DNA of 63,553 bases from Reyranella soli (lineage in GTDB: Bacteria > Pseudomonadota > Alphaproteobacteria > Reyranellales > Reyranellaceae), in contig NZ_BKAJ01000090.1 in assembly GCF_007992495.1 (NCBI RefSeq), forward strand, positions 1 through 63,553. The letters run 5' to 3'. Positions 53,426 to 61,541 of the stretch are shown piece after piece. The notes below the pieces were generated by a model. That model made no database searches and had not been told where the DNA came from. It was given only the letters and a program-made list of their open reading frames with translations. The first letter of the stretch is position 1. Each line of letters begins with the position of its first letter. The position numbers and the translations under genes were made by a program.

Positions 53426-54250
53426 TCACGCCTTGATGAAGGCGAGCAGCTCGGCATTGATCGTGTCGGCGTGCGTGGTTGGCAGGCCGTGCGGGAGGTC
53501 CTTGTAGGTCTTCAGCGTTCCGTTCTTCAGGAGCTTGGCCGACAAGGGGCCCGCATCGGCATAGGGCACGATCTGGTCGTCCTCGCTGTGTACCACCAGG
53601 ACCGGGATCGTGATCTTCTTCAGGTCCTCGGTGAAATCGGTCTGCGAGAAAGCGACGATGCCGTCATAGTGCGCCTTGGCGCCGCCCATCATGCCCTGTC
53701 GCCACCAATTCTGGATGATCGCTTCCGACGGCTTCGCGCCCGGCCGGTTGAAGCCGTAGAACGGCCCGGCCGGGAGGTCGCGATAGAACTGCGAGCGGTT
53801 GGCCGCGAGCTGGACCTGCAAGCCGTCGAACACGTCCTTCGGCAGGCCACCCGGATTGGCCGCCGTCTTGACCATCAGCGGCGGCACCGCGCAGAGAATC
53901 GCGGCCTTGGCCGCCCGGCTCTCACCATGCCGTCCCAGGTAGCGCACGACCTCGCCGCCGCCGGTCGAATGGCCGACATGCACGGCGTCCTTGAGATCGA
54001 GATGCGCCACGACCGCTGCGAGATCGTCGGCGTAGTGGTCCATGTCGTGGCCGTCAGACACCTGGGTCGAGCGGCCGTGGCCGCGCCGGTCGTGGGCGAC
54101 GACGCGGAAGCCATGGTTGAGGAAGAACATCATCTGGGCGTCCCAGTCGTCGGCCGAGAGCGGCCAGCCGTGGCTGAACACGATGGGCTGACCCTTGCCC
54201 CAGTCCTTGTAGAAGATCTCAACACCGTCCTTGGTCTTGATGAAAGGCAT
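53426..54250 (-). CDS. Alpha/beta hydrolase, non-heme haloperoxidase/esterase type
   Basis: The 274-residue protein matches bacterial non-heme chloroperoxidase and arylesterase proteins: DGVEIFYKDWGKGQPIVFSHGWPLSADDW, HDRRGHGRS, VHVGHSTGGGEVVRYLGRHG (Ser in GHSTGG) and VHSEDDQIVP (Asp) and LPHGLPTTH (His). It may act as an esterase or perhydrolase; the substrate is unknown. It is convergent with the APH gene and shares no operon. Confidence 0.9.
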   Translation of the reverse strand: MPFIKTKDGVEIFYKDWGKGQPIVFSHGWPLSADDWDAQMMFFLNHGFRVVAHDRRGHGRSTQVSDGHDMDHYADDLAAVVAHLDLKDAVHVGHSTGGGEVVRYLGRHGESRAAKAAILCAVPPLMVKTAANPGGLPKDVFDGLQVQLAANRSQFYRDLPAGPFYGFNRPGAKPSEAIIQNWWRQGMMGGAKAHYDGIVAFSQTDFTEDLKKITIPVLVVHSEDDQIVPYADAGPLSAKLLKNGTLKTYKDLPHGLPTTHADTINAELLAFIKA

Positions 54251-54352
54251 GGTCGCTCTCCGTTACAGCATTCGATGGACGACAGGCATATGGCGCACGC
54301 CGACCCTGCACAATCCAACCAAGGTATACGTTCACCTACGTAGAGGTGTGGC

Positions 54353-54994
54353 TCAGGCCTGTAACAGGGTCATGATGGCGGCGTAGTGGGTGGCGGCCGC
54401 GATCACCACGAAGCCGTGCCACAGCGCCCGGGCGTAGGGCCAGCGGGTGGCAAGGTGGAAGACGACGCCGACGGAATAGACCACGCCGCCCGTCAGCAGC
54501 AGGACGAGAGTCGTATGATCGAGCGCCGCGAGCAACGGTTCGGCGGCGATCACGCCGACCCAACCCAGCGCCAGGTAGAGCGCGACCGACAGCGCCTCGA
54601 TCCGGCGCGGCTGGAAGAGCTTGGCGGCGACGCCGGCCAGCGCGGCCGTCCAGACGCCTGTGGTGAGGCCGATTGCCCAGCCGCCCGGCAGGCGAAGCAC
54701 CAACGGGGTGTAGGTGCCGGCGATCATGACGAATATCGCCGCGTGATCGAACCGACGCAGCCACTCGCGCCACCGGCACGAGCGCCAGACATTGTAGACG
54801 GCCGAGCAACCCAGCATGGCGAGCAGGCCGGCGAGATAAACGGAGACCGGTACGAGGTGGCCGTCCCCGGACGATTGCAGCGCCACCCAGAGCATGGCAA
54901 CCACGCCGGCTGCGCCCAGGGCAAGCCCCAGCGCATGCACGGCGACGTCGGCCAGCACCTCGCGTCGCTCGATATCCATCGGTGAGGGAAACAT
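54353..54994 (-). CDS. Hemolysin III / PAQR family membrane protein (YqfA-like)
   Basis: The 213-residue protein has seven membrane helices. PAQR metal and catalytic motifs are present: SAVYNVW (Ser), RFDHAAIFVMIAGTYTP (Asp-His), and LWHGFVVIAAATHY with two His. YqfA-type proteins are related to eukaryotic adiponectin receptors and may hydrolyse ceramide-like lipids. The frame runs further upstream through a neighbour region; ATG 54994 is used (54979 is possible). It is divergent from the NYN gene. Confidence 0.9.
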   Translation of the reverse strand: MFPSPMDIERREVLADVAVHALGLALGAAGVVAMLWVALQSSGDGHLVPVSVYLAGLLAMLGCSAVYNVWRSCRWREWLRRFDHAAIFVMIAGTYTPLVLRLPGGWAIGLTTGVWTAALAGVAAKLFQPRRIEALSVALYLALGWVGVIAAEPLLAALDHTTLVLLLTGGVVYSVGVVFHLATRWPYARALWHGFVVIAAATHYAAIMTLLQA

Positions 54995-55057
54995 GGGGCC
55001 AGTGGCGGCGGTTTTCAAACCCGTCTGGTGGTACATTCGACAACCCAAGGAGGCCCC

Positions 55058-55813
55058 ATGGCCGAAGACACCCGCCCGCGCCGCTTCGCTGTGCTGATCG
55101 ATGCCGACAACACCTCGTCGCGCATCGTCGATGGCCTGTTCGAGGAGATCGCGCGCTTCGGCGAGCCGAGCGTGCGGCGCATCTACGGCGATTTCTCCAG
55201 CCCGCGGCTGAAATCGTGGACCGAGGTGCTGCAGAGGCACGCCATCGATCCCTACCAGCAGTTCGCCTACACCTCGGGCAAGAACGCCTCGGACATCGCG
55301 CTGGTGATCGACGCCATGGACCTCTTGCACAGTGGCCGCTTCGACGGCTTCTGCCTGGTCTCGTCCGACAGCGACTTCACGCGACTCGCCTCGCGCCTGC
55401 GCGAGGAGGGCGCCGACGTCTACGGCTTCGGTGCGCAGAAGACGCCCGAGAGCTTCCGCCAGGCCTGCCGGCGCTTCATCTACACGGAGAACCTGGTGCC
55501 CGAGGCCGCGACCACGACCGAGCAGGAGGGCGCGCGCCGCGCGCTGCAGCCGCCGAGTGCCGTCGTGCCCCTGCTGGCGCGCGCCATCGAGCAGATGGAA
55601 ACCGAGGACGGCTGGGTCGGCTTGGGCGCGGTCGGTCAGCGGCTGGCCGCCATCGCCTCGGACTTCGATCCACGAACCTACGGCTATCGCAAGCTCTCGG
55701 ACCTGGTGCGCAACACCGGTGCCTTCGAGATCGACCAGTCCAGCGGCCGCTTCCTGCGCATCCGCGCCAAGCCGGTGCGGCCGGCCTCCTCGTCGCGCCG
55801 CAGCCGCGCCTGA
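55058..55813 (+). CDS. NYN-domain nuclease with C-terminal OST-HTH/LOTUS domain
   Basis: The 251-residue protein has an N-terminal NYN (LabA/DUF88-like, PIN-fold) domain: VLIDADNTSSRIVDGLFEEIARFGEPSVRRIYGDFSS, SDIALVIDAMDLLHSG and FCLVSSDSDFTRLASRLREEGADVYGFG, with the catalytic Asp residues D11, D84/85-type and the SSDSD cluster. The C-terminal LOTUS segment (LLARAIEQMETEDGWVGLGAVGQRLAAIASDFDPRTYGYRKLSDLVRN...) binds RNA. It is probably an RNase. AAGGAGG lies before ATG 55058. Confidence 0.92.
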   Translation: MAEDTRPRRFAVLIDADNTSSRIVDGLFEEIARFGEPSVRRIYGDFSSPRLKSWTEVLQRHAIDPYQQFAYTSGKNASDIALVIDAMDLLHSGRFDGFCLVSSDSDFTRLASRLREEGADVYGFGAQKTPESFRQACRRFIYTENLVPEAATTTEQEGARRALQPPSAVVPLLARAIEQMETEDGWVGLGAVGQRLAAIASDFDPRTYGYRKLSDLVRNTGAFEIDQSSGRFLRIRAKPVRPASSSRRSRA

Positions 55814-55922
55814 CCAGGCATCGAAAAACAACCTTGTGAAGCGGACTGCCGAGGCCCATGTCGGAAGGACGACGCGGCGACCGATTCGGCGCGTGCCCTT
55901 TGTTCCGACCACTAGGTGACCC

Positions 55923-56083
55923 CTGCGTCAGAATCCACTGAACGCACGGCCCCGGCTCCTCCGCACCGAGCTTGCGGCACTGCGCCGGCTGGCGAGCGAC
56001 CGCCGTCTCGCCTCCACGCGCCTGCCGGCGCTGATTCGCACCGGCCCGGAAGCGCCGCCGATCAAGCGACGCGAAGCACGATG
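55923..56083 (+). CDS. Possible small protein with a CTG start
   Basis: A 53-codon frame from CTG 55923 to TGA 56081-56083 reads LRQNPLNARPRLLRTELAALRRLASDRRLASTRLPALIRTGPEAPPIKRREAR. It is basic, its codon use resembles coding sequence, AGGTGA lies six bases upstream, and its TGA overlaps the next ATG (ATGA). No ATG, GTG or TTG opens it, so it is uncertain. Confidence 0.3.
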
Positions 56084-56362
56084 AGCCGCAGCGAGCAGAC
56101 GCCGCTCAGCACCAACGAGGAGATCACACTGCGGCGCGTGGCCTATGGCCAGTCGGATGTCGCGCATCTGCGCGCCGAGGATCTGGAGCGGCTGCGCGCG
56201 CTGGCCCTGGTCGCCGGCAGCCCGCGCACACCAACGCTCACCGCTGCAGGCAAGGCGCGCTTCGATAGGCTGGCCAAGCCCGCCGCAGTGACGCAGGTCA
56301 ACGCCCAGAACGAGCTGATGGCGACGCTCGGCCGCCTGATGGCACGCGCGGGCCGGCGCTAG
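56081..56362 (+). CDS. Small hypothetical protein
   Basis: The 93-residue protein (MSRSEQTPLSTNEEITLRRVAYGQSDVAHLRAEDLERLRALALVAGSPRTPTLTAAGKARFDRLAK...) is soluble and has a winged-helix-like pattern (LRRVAYG...LTAAGKARFD). The ATG is chosen over the open frame from 55916 because the upstream part has no homology. No family is recognised. It could follow the CTG frame in an operon. Confidence 0.6.
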   Translation: MSRSEQTPLSTNEEITLRRVAYGQSDVAHLRAEDLERLRALALVAGSPRTPTLTAAGKARFDRLAKPAAVTQVNAQNELMATLGRLMARAGRR

Positions 56363-56470
56363 ACAAACAAAAACCCGCCCCCTCTTGCGAAGGTGCGGGC
56401 TCTGCCATCTCACCGGGCTCGCCAGTACATCCGTGGTCGGCCCGGGAAACTTTTGGTCAGGTCGAACGGA

Positions 56471-56683
56471 CTAGCCGACCGCCTTCAGGTTATCGGCTGA
56501 CGTCTTGCCGCTCCGGCGATCGGTCACGAGCTCGAACTCGACCTTCTGGCCTTCGCTCAGCGAGCTCATGCCGGCACGCTCGACAGCGCTGATATGCACG
56601 AATGCATCCTTGCCGCCATTGTCCGGCTGGATGAATCCGAAGCCCTTTTGGGCGTTGAACCACTTCACGGTTCCCGTCGTCAT
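56471..56683 (-). CDS. cspA: Cold shock protein, CspA family
   Basis: The 70-residue OB-fold protein reads MTTGTVKWFNAQKGFGFIQPDNGGKDAFVHISAVERAG, with RNP1 (KGFGFI) and RNP2 (DAFVHI), and ends in FELVTDRRSGKTSADNLKAVG. It melts RNA structure and acts as an RNA chaperone. ATG 56683 follows AAAGGG; a 14-residue upstream extension is not family-like. A non-coding stretch upstream could hold a cold-responsive leader. Confidence 0.95.
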   Translation of the reverse strand: MTTGTVKWFNAQKGFGFIQPDNGGKDAFVHISAVERAGMSSLSEGQKVEFELVTDRRSGKTSADNLKAVG

Positions 56684-57069
56684 GGGAGACCCTTTCACTT
56701 CACGTAACATGCTGCCCACGCGCAACCCTTACGGGGAGGCGGGCAGGCCGTCGAATTTCGCATTTATTTTCGGGGCAAGGTCCTGGCGCTGCGGACATTC
56801 CTCTACGCGCGGCGCCAAATCGTCGTCCGTCTATCGACCCCCTGCATGTGGGCGCTTGCCGATCGTTTTGCAAGGCCCAACTGAGGACCACCATGCCCTC
56901 GCGCGACTGCGTCGGATGCGACGGTTCGCGGCTTTCCACGGCCGGCGGCAAGGTGTAAGAACAAATGACCATTGCCTCAAGCGTCGGCTTGCGATGGCTG
57001 AGAGAGGCGAGTGCTCCCGCCACAGCGCAGGAGCCATCGTGATCAACGCCCTTCCGGACCGCATCTGAC
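56684..57069. other. Gene-free interval between cspA and the gene at 57070
   Basis: About 390 bases between divergent genes contain several overlapping short frames on both strands, none with a recognisable motif. It likely carries the cspA promoter and a long leader for the minus-strand gene. I see no clear sigma70 boxes, hairpin or repeat that I would defend. Confidence 0.5.
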
Positions 57070-57396
57070 ATGCAGGCCACCCGCGGCTCGATCCAGTTTC
57101 TCGGCCGGCTGAGTGGCGCCGGCGAGCTCGCCTGCGACGGCGAGCCGATGGGACACGCCACGTTCGAAATCGACGGCTTTCGTGCGCGGACCGGAGAGGT
57201 CGTGGGTTCGGGCGAGATCCGCATGACTCCCGCCGAGCTCGACCGCGCCTTCGGCCGCACCAACCTCACCCTTACCACCGACGAAGGTCGCGTGCTCGCC
57301 GTGCGCTTCTCCGGCAAGCGCCACAACGCCTCGGAGAATGCAGCACACGCCGACATCACCGGCGATCTGCCGGCCGCGAAGCACTGGCGGCGCTAG
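57070..57396 (+). CDS. Small hypothetical beta-rich protein
   Basis: No family recognised. The 108-residue protein (MQATRGSIQFLGRLSGAGELACDGEPMGHATFEIDGFRARTGEVVGSGEIRMTPAELDRAFGRTNLTLTTDEGRVLAVRFSGKRHN...) alternates strands and ends in a short helix-like stretch; it lacks Cys clusters, signal and membrane segments. It is convergent with the cyclase-TPR gene at 57436. Confidence 0.65.
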   Translation: MQATRGSIQFLGRLSGAGELACDGEPMGHATFEIDGFRARTGEVVGSGEIRMTPAELDRAFGRTNLTLTTDEGRVLAVRFSGKRHNASENAAHADITGDLPAAKHWRR

Positions 57397-57435
57397 GCGG
57401 CTCTCTTCATTTGCAGCGAACTCAGCCGCTGACTG

Positions 57436-59127
57436 TCAGAGAGGCTGAAACTTCAGCAGCTCCTGCGCCGACTGGCGCGCGTCGTCGAAGCGGCCGAGCT
57501 GCCACTGCGCCACGGTGAGAGAGCGCCAGGTCGAGGTGTGCTTCCGGTTGGCGTGCAGCGAACGCTGGGCCAGCTCGAGTGCGCGCCGGTAGCGGCCTGC
57601 GGCGACGGCGGCAATAGCGGCGAGCGATTCGTAGAAATAGCGATGCGGGTCGAGCGGGGACAGCGACAGCGCCCGCTCAGCATGGTCGATCGCCTGCTCG
57701 CCCTCGCTCTTGAAGGCGTGCAGCGTGCTCTTGAGCAGCCAGGCAAGGGCATTGCTGGGGTTGGCAACCAGCGCGCGTTCGTAGGATTTCTGGGCGACGT
57801 CGAACTTCTTCAGGAGATTGACGTGCACGAAACCGTCGATGGCGAGCGCCAGCGAATTGTCGGGGTCCATGTCGAGGGCGCGCTTGGCACATTCCGACGC
57901 AAGATAGGTGTCGCGTTGCGGGTCGTCCGACCAGCCCTGCTGGACGCGCAGCACATGCCAGTTGCCCAGCCAGGCGATCGGCAGGGGATGGCGCACACCT
58001 CGGTCGATCAGCGCCTGCAGCAGCCGATGCGATTCCTCGAAGTCGGGCAGCGACAGGCGATGCATCAGGCTGACCGCGCCCATCATCAGCGTGTAAGCCT
58101 TGAGCGTCGGCAACGGCTGGGTGCGCGAGCGCAGCACCTCGCGCGCCGTCACCGCGGCACCGACGGCGGCGATCAGCCGGCCGATGAGCTCCTGCTCGCC
58201 CGAAACGATGCCGGCCAGATCGTCGTACAGGCTCTCGCTCCACAGCACACGGCCGGTCTTGGCCTCGGCCAGCTCGACGTCGAGCTTGAGGCGCGTCCCG
58301 CCGGCGCGATAGGCGCCCGACAACACGTAGTCGGCGCCGAGATGGGCCCTGATCTCGCGCAGCGAGGCGGCGCGGCCGGAGAAGGCGGTGGTCGACAGGC
58401 GCGACACCACCTTGAGGTCGGCCGACTGCGACAGGCGGCGGATCACCTCCTCGGCCAGGATCTCGCCGATCACACCCTGATCGGCAGCGGCGCTGCGCGA
58501 CGCGAAGGGCACGACGGCGATCGACGGCGCCAGCTCGTCGAAGCTCGCCACATCGACCGTCAGCTGCGGCCCGGGCGGGCCGACGCGATAGGCGCGAACC
58601 AGGTCGGGGAAGCCGCGTACCGGGCAGTCGCCCAGGTCCTCGATGTCCGCGTCAAGGTCGGCAGTCAGGCCGTCGTGCACGTGCTGTGACACGACGATCT
58701 CGCCCGGCCTCGCGAGGCCCACCAAGCGGGTGGCGACGTCGACACCACGGCCTAGCCCATCGTTGGCGCCGACAATCACGTCGATCACCTCCATGCCGAT
58801 GCGCAGCATGATCTGGCGATCGGCGGCGCGGGCGGAGTTGGCGCGATGGCACTCCTGCTGGATGGCAAGCGCGGCCGATGCGCCGGAGCGCACGTCGGCG
58901 AAGTCGAGCAGGATGCTGTCGCCCAGGCCCTTGACGAGGTGGCCGTTATGGCTCGGCACGATGTGCTTCTTCACATGATCGACGAAATCCAGCCAGTGGG
59001 CGGTGACACCCCCTTCATCCCGTTCGACGAGGCGTACAGCGCCGGCGATGTCGACAAGCAGGATCGCGCGCCTGGCCCATGAGGCGTGATGTTCCGACCG
59101 AAACTCGGACAGATCGAGCTCTGCCAT
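57436..59127 (-). CDS. Class III cyclase-like domain fused to FlgO/TolB-like and TPR domains
   Basis: The 563-residue protein begins with a class III cyclase-like domain (AILLVDIAGAVRLVERDEGG with the first metal Asp; VKGLGDSILLDF with the second), followed by a middle domain with ADQGVIGEILAEEVIRRLSQSADLKVVSRLSTTAF and GADYVLSGAYRAGGTRLKLDVELAEAKTGRVLWSES (FlgO/TolB-like), then a long TPR-like helical array (ALVANPSNALAWLLKSTLHAFKSEGEQAIDHAERALSL). The architecture is typical of alphaproteobacterial cyclase-TPR proteins. It stands alone between a small gene and ccmI. Confidence 0.9.
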   Translation of the reverse strand: MAELDLSEFRSEHHASWARRAILLVDIAGAVRLVERDEGGVTAHWLDFVDHVKKHIVPSHNGHLVKGLGDSILLDFADVRSGASAALAIQQECHRANSARAADRQIMLRIGMEVIDVIVGANDGLGRGVDVATRLVGLARPGEIVVSQHVHDGLTADLDADIEDLGDCPVRGFPDLVRAYRVGPPGPQLTVDVASFDELAPSIAVVPFASRSAAADQGVIGEILAEEVIRRLSQSADLKVVSRLSTTAFSGRAASLREIRAHLGADYVLSGAYRAGGTRLKLDVELAEAKTGRVLWSESLYDDLAGIVSGEQELIGRLIAAVGAAVTAREVLRSRTQPLPTLKAYTLMMGAVSLMHRLSLPDFEESHRLLQALIDRGVRHPLPIAWLGNWHVLRVQQGWSDDPQRDTYLASECAKRALDMDPDNSLALAIDGFVHVNLLKKFDVAQKSYERALVANPSNALAWLLKSTLHAFKSEGEQAIDHAERALSLSPLDPHRYFYESLAAIAAVAAGRYRRALELAQRSLHANRKHTSTWRSLTVAQWQLGRFDDARQSAQELLKFQPL

Positions 59128-59296
59128 TGCGACCCCAAATACCGCCTGCGCGCCGCGGCAAACGGCTCAATTTCAACCATACCAAACATGGCAGCGGGAG
59201 AAAGTGACAAGGCTCACACCCAACGAAAGTGACTTTGCGCACATCCAGCGGGACAGCGCCAAGAATTCCGTCAAATGCCCGCAGATTGCGGTGGAG

Positions 59297-60550
59297 CTAG
59301 GGGGAGTCTGCGGCCTTGATGCGCTCTTCCAGCATGGCGCGGATCGGCGCGTCGGCGGGTAGCAGGGCGAGCAGGGTTTTCCACCGGCGCGCCGCGGCGG
59401 CCTTGTCGCCGGCGGCGAACGAGGCCGCACCGAGATAGAACAGCGCCAGCCCGTTGCGCGGCTCTGCCTTCTCCAGGCGCTCGAGCACGGCGACGGCGGC
59501 GGGTGACGGCGCCTCACCGGGCTTCAGGCCGCGTACATGGGCTTCGGCCCAGTCGGCCAGCAGGCGGGCATCGACCGGCGCGAGCGCATCGGCCTTGGCG
59601 TAGGCGTCGACGGCGTTCGCGCTCTCCCCCAGCACCTTCCAGGCGTTGGCCAGGCGCAGCCAGCCGCCGCGATCCTGCGGGTTCTCCTTCATGCGCGCAG
59701 CGAGGCCCTCGACCATGCCGCGGATCGCCTGCTGGCGCTGTTCGGGCGTCAGCGCCGCCATCGCCTCCTGCTGATCCCGCGAGAGCTGCGGCATCGTCGC
59801 GCCGGCGGGCAAGCCGGCGGCCTGGGCGACGCGCGCCATCTCGGCGCGCAGCATCGGCAGGAACGGCGCGTTGGGCGGGCTCTTGGCCTCGAGCTCCTGC
59901 CAGCGCTTGAGCGCGGCGGCGCTGTCACCGGCCTGCGCCTCGTGCAGGCCGAGATAGTAGAGCGAGCGCGCATCGCCAGGCTGCAGCGTGATGGCCTTGT
60001 TGAAGGCCTCGAGGGCGCCAGGAGGCACCGTGCCGTCGGCTTCGAGCGTCAAGGCCTCGCCCAACGCGGACTGCGCATCAGCGCTGTTCGGCTCGGCGGC
60101 GACGCGCGCCCGCGCCTGGGCGACCAGTTGCGCAATATCCATCGGCTGCTCGGCTGGCGGCTTTGTGCCGGCAATGAAGGGCGCCGCGGGCAGCCCAGGA
60201 TGGCCGACCTTCAGATAGAGGCCGAGCGCCAGCAACGGGATCGCCAGGGCGAGCGCGGGCGGCAGCAGGCGATGCAAGGTGTCAGACGATGCCGTTGGCG
60301 TCTTTGCCGCGGCGTCGGCGGCGAGGATGCGGCGCTCGATCTCGAGCCGCGCCGCCGCGGCTTCGCTCTCGCTCAAGGCACCGCCGGCGCGCTCGCGCTC
60401 GATCTCGGCGAGCTGGTCGCGATAGATCGCAAGCTCGCCCTCGAAGCGGCCCGATGAGCGATGGGTCGCCGCCGTGCGCCCACGCACCAGCGGCATCAGC
60501 AGGGCGCCGACCGTCGCCGTGGTGAGAAGGGCGAGCAGGAATTCCAGCAT
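59297..60550 (-). CDS. ccmI: Cytochrome c maturation protein CcmI
   Basis: CcmI (CycH) is a membrane TPR protein that holds apocytochrome c for haem ligation by CcmF/CcmH. The 417-residue protein has two N-terminal membrane helices (EFLLALLTTATVGALLMPLVRG and LLPPALALAIPLLALGLYL) and a periplasmic region with TPR-like repeats (RSLYYLGLHEAQAGDSAAALKRWQELEA, NGLALFYLGAASFAAGDKAAAARRWKTLLA). Its ATG overlaps the ccmH stop by one base (TGATG). It closes the ccm operon. Confidence 0.93.
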   Translation of the reverse strand: MLEFLLALLTTATVGALLMPLVRGRTAATHRSSGRFEGELAIYRDQLAEIERERAGGALSESEAAAARLEIERRILAADAAAKTPTASSDTLHRLLPPALALAIPLLALGLYLKVGHPGLPAAPFIAGTKPPAEQPMDIAQLVAQARARVAAEPNSADAQSALGEALTLEADGTVPPGALEAFNKAITLQPGDARSLYYLGLHEAQAGDSAAALKRWQELEAKSPPNAPFLPMLRAEMARVAQAAGLPAGATMPQLSRDQQEAMAALTPEQRQQAIRGMVEGLAARMKENPQDRGGWLRLANAWKVLGESANAVDAYAKADALAPVDARLLADWAEAHVRGLKPGEAPSPAAVAVLERLEKAEPRNGLALFYLGAASFAAGDKAAAARRWKTLLALLPADAPIRAMLEERIKAADSP

Positions 60551-61002
60551 CAGCGGCCCAACAGGGAGCGCAGCCGTTCGCGCTCCTCGTCACTGAGCGG
60601 CGGCAAGGGCGCAGTGGCGCGGCGGCGCAGCGCTGTCAGCATGATCGCACTTGCCGCGATCAACAGCAGCAGCGGTGCGCCCAGCCACAGCACCAATGTA
60701 CCGAGCTTGAAGGGCGGCTTCAGCAGCACGTAGTCGCCGTAGCGCGCGACCATGAAGTCGAACACCTGGGCGTCGCTGTCGCCGGCGGTCAGCCGCTCGC
60801 GCACGGCGCGGCGCATGTCGCGCGCCACCTCGGCCGCCGAATCGTCGATCGACTGGTTCTGGCAGACGACGCAGCGCAGCGCCTGGCCGATCTCGCGCGC
60901 GCGGGCCTCGAGCGCGGGGTCCTTCAGCATCTCCGACGGGTCGACGGCGAGCGCCGGCAGCGCGAACAGGGTCGCGAGCAGCAGGACGAGAACGCGCTTC
61001 AC
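60550..61002 (-). CDS. ccmH: Cytochrome c maturation protein CcmH
   Basis: The 150-residue protein keeps apocytochrome c cysteines reduced for haem attachment. It has a signal peptide (MKRVLVLLLATLFALPALA), the redox motif LRCVVCQNQS with Cys44 and Cys47, a helical domain and a C-terminal membrane helix (LVLWLGAPLLLLIAASAIML). The start is GTG overlapping the ccmG stop (GTGA). It lies between ccmG and ccmI. Confidence 0.95.
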   Translation of the reverse strand: MKRVLVLLLATLFALPALAVDPSEMLKDPALEARAREIGQALRCVVCQNQSIDDSAAEVARDMRRAVRERLTAGDSDAQVFDFMVARYGDYVLLKPPFKLGTLVLWLGAPLLLLIAASAIMLTALRRRATAPLPPLSDEERERLRSLLGR

Positions 61003-61541
61003 GGCTTGCCGCCCTTCAGGAAGGGCAGGATGGCGTCGCGCACGTCCTTCTCGGTGATCGGCCCGCGGAAGTGGAAGCGCACGATGCCATTGCCGTCGAT
61101 CAGGTAGGTCTCGGGCACGCCGCTCAAGCCCCAGTCGATGCCGGTCCTGCCGTCGAAATCCTGGCCGGCATAGAGGAAGGGATCGCCGAGCTTGGCGAGC
61201 CAGGCGCGTGCCTCCTCGGGCTTGTTCTTCCAGGCAATGCCGATGATGACGGCGCCGTCGCGCTGGGCGAGGCGCGTGAACAGGGGGTGCTCGGCGAGGC
61301 AGGGCGTGCACCAGCTGGCAAAGAAATTGACGATCGTGGGCTTGCCGGTGCGCAGCAGCGCGTCGGTGAGCGGTTTGTCGCCCTCGCGCAGCGCGCGCAG
61401 GTCGAGCTTCGGCGCGGGGCGGCCGACCATCACCGAGCCGATCGACGCGGGATCGCGGCCCGCCATCAGCGACCAGGCGAAGAAGCCCGCCATCAACGCC
61501 AGGGTGGCGAGCGGCAGGAGGAAGAGGAGACGGCGGCTCAT
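60999..61541 (-). CDS. ccmG: Thiol:disulfide interchange protein DsbE/CcmG
   Basis: The 180-residue membrane-anchored thioredoxin has an N-terminal helix (LLFLLPLATLALMAGFFAWSL) and the WCTPC motif (Cys78, Cys81) in NFFASWCTPCLAEHP. PETYLIDGNGIV supplies the cis-Pro region. It reduces CcmH or apocytochrome c during haem ligation. It overlaps ccmF (ATGA) upstream and ccmH (GTGA) downstream. Confidence 0.95.
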   Translation of the reverse strand: MSRRLLFLLPLATLALMAGFFAWSLMAGRDPASIGSVMVGRPAPKLDLRALREGDKPLTDALLRTGKPTIVNFFASWCTPCLAEHPLFTRLAQRDGAVIIGIAWKNKPEEARAWLAKLGDPFLYAGQDFDGRTGIDWGLSGVPETYLIDGNGIVRFHFRGPITEKDVRDAILPFLKGGKP

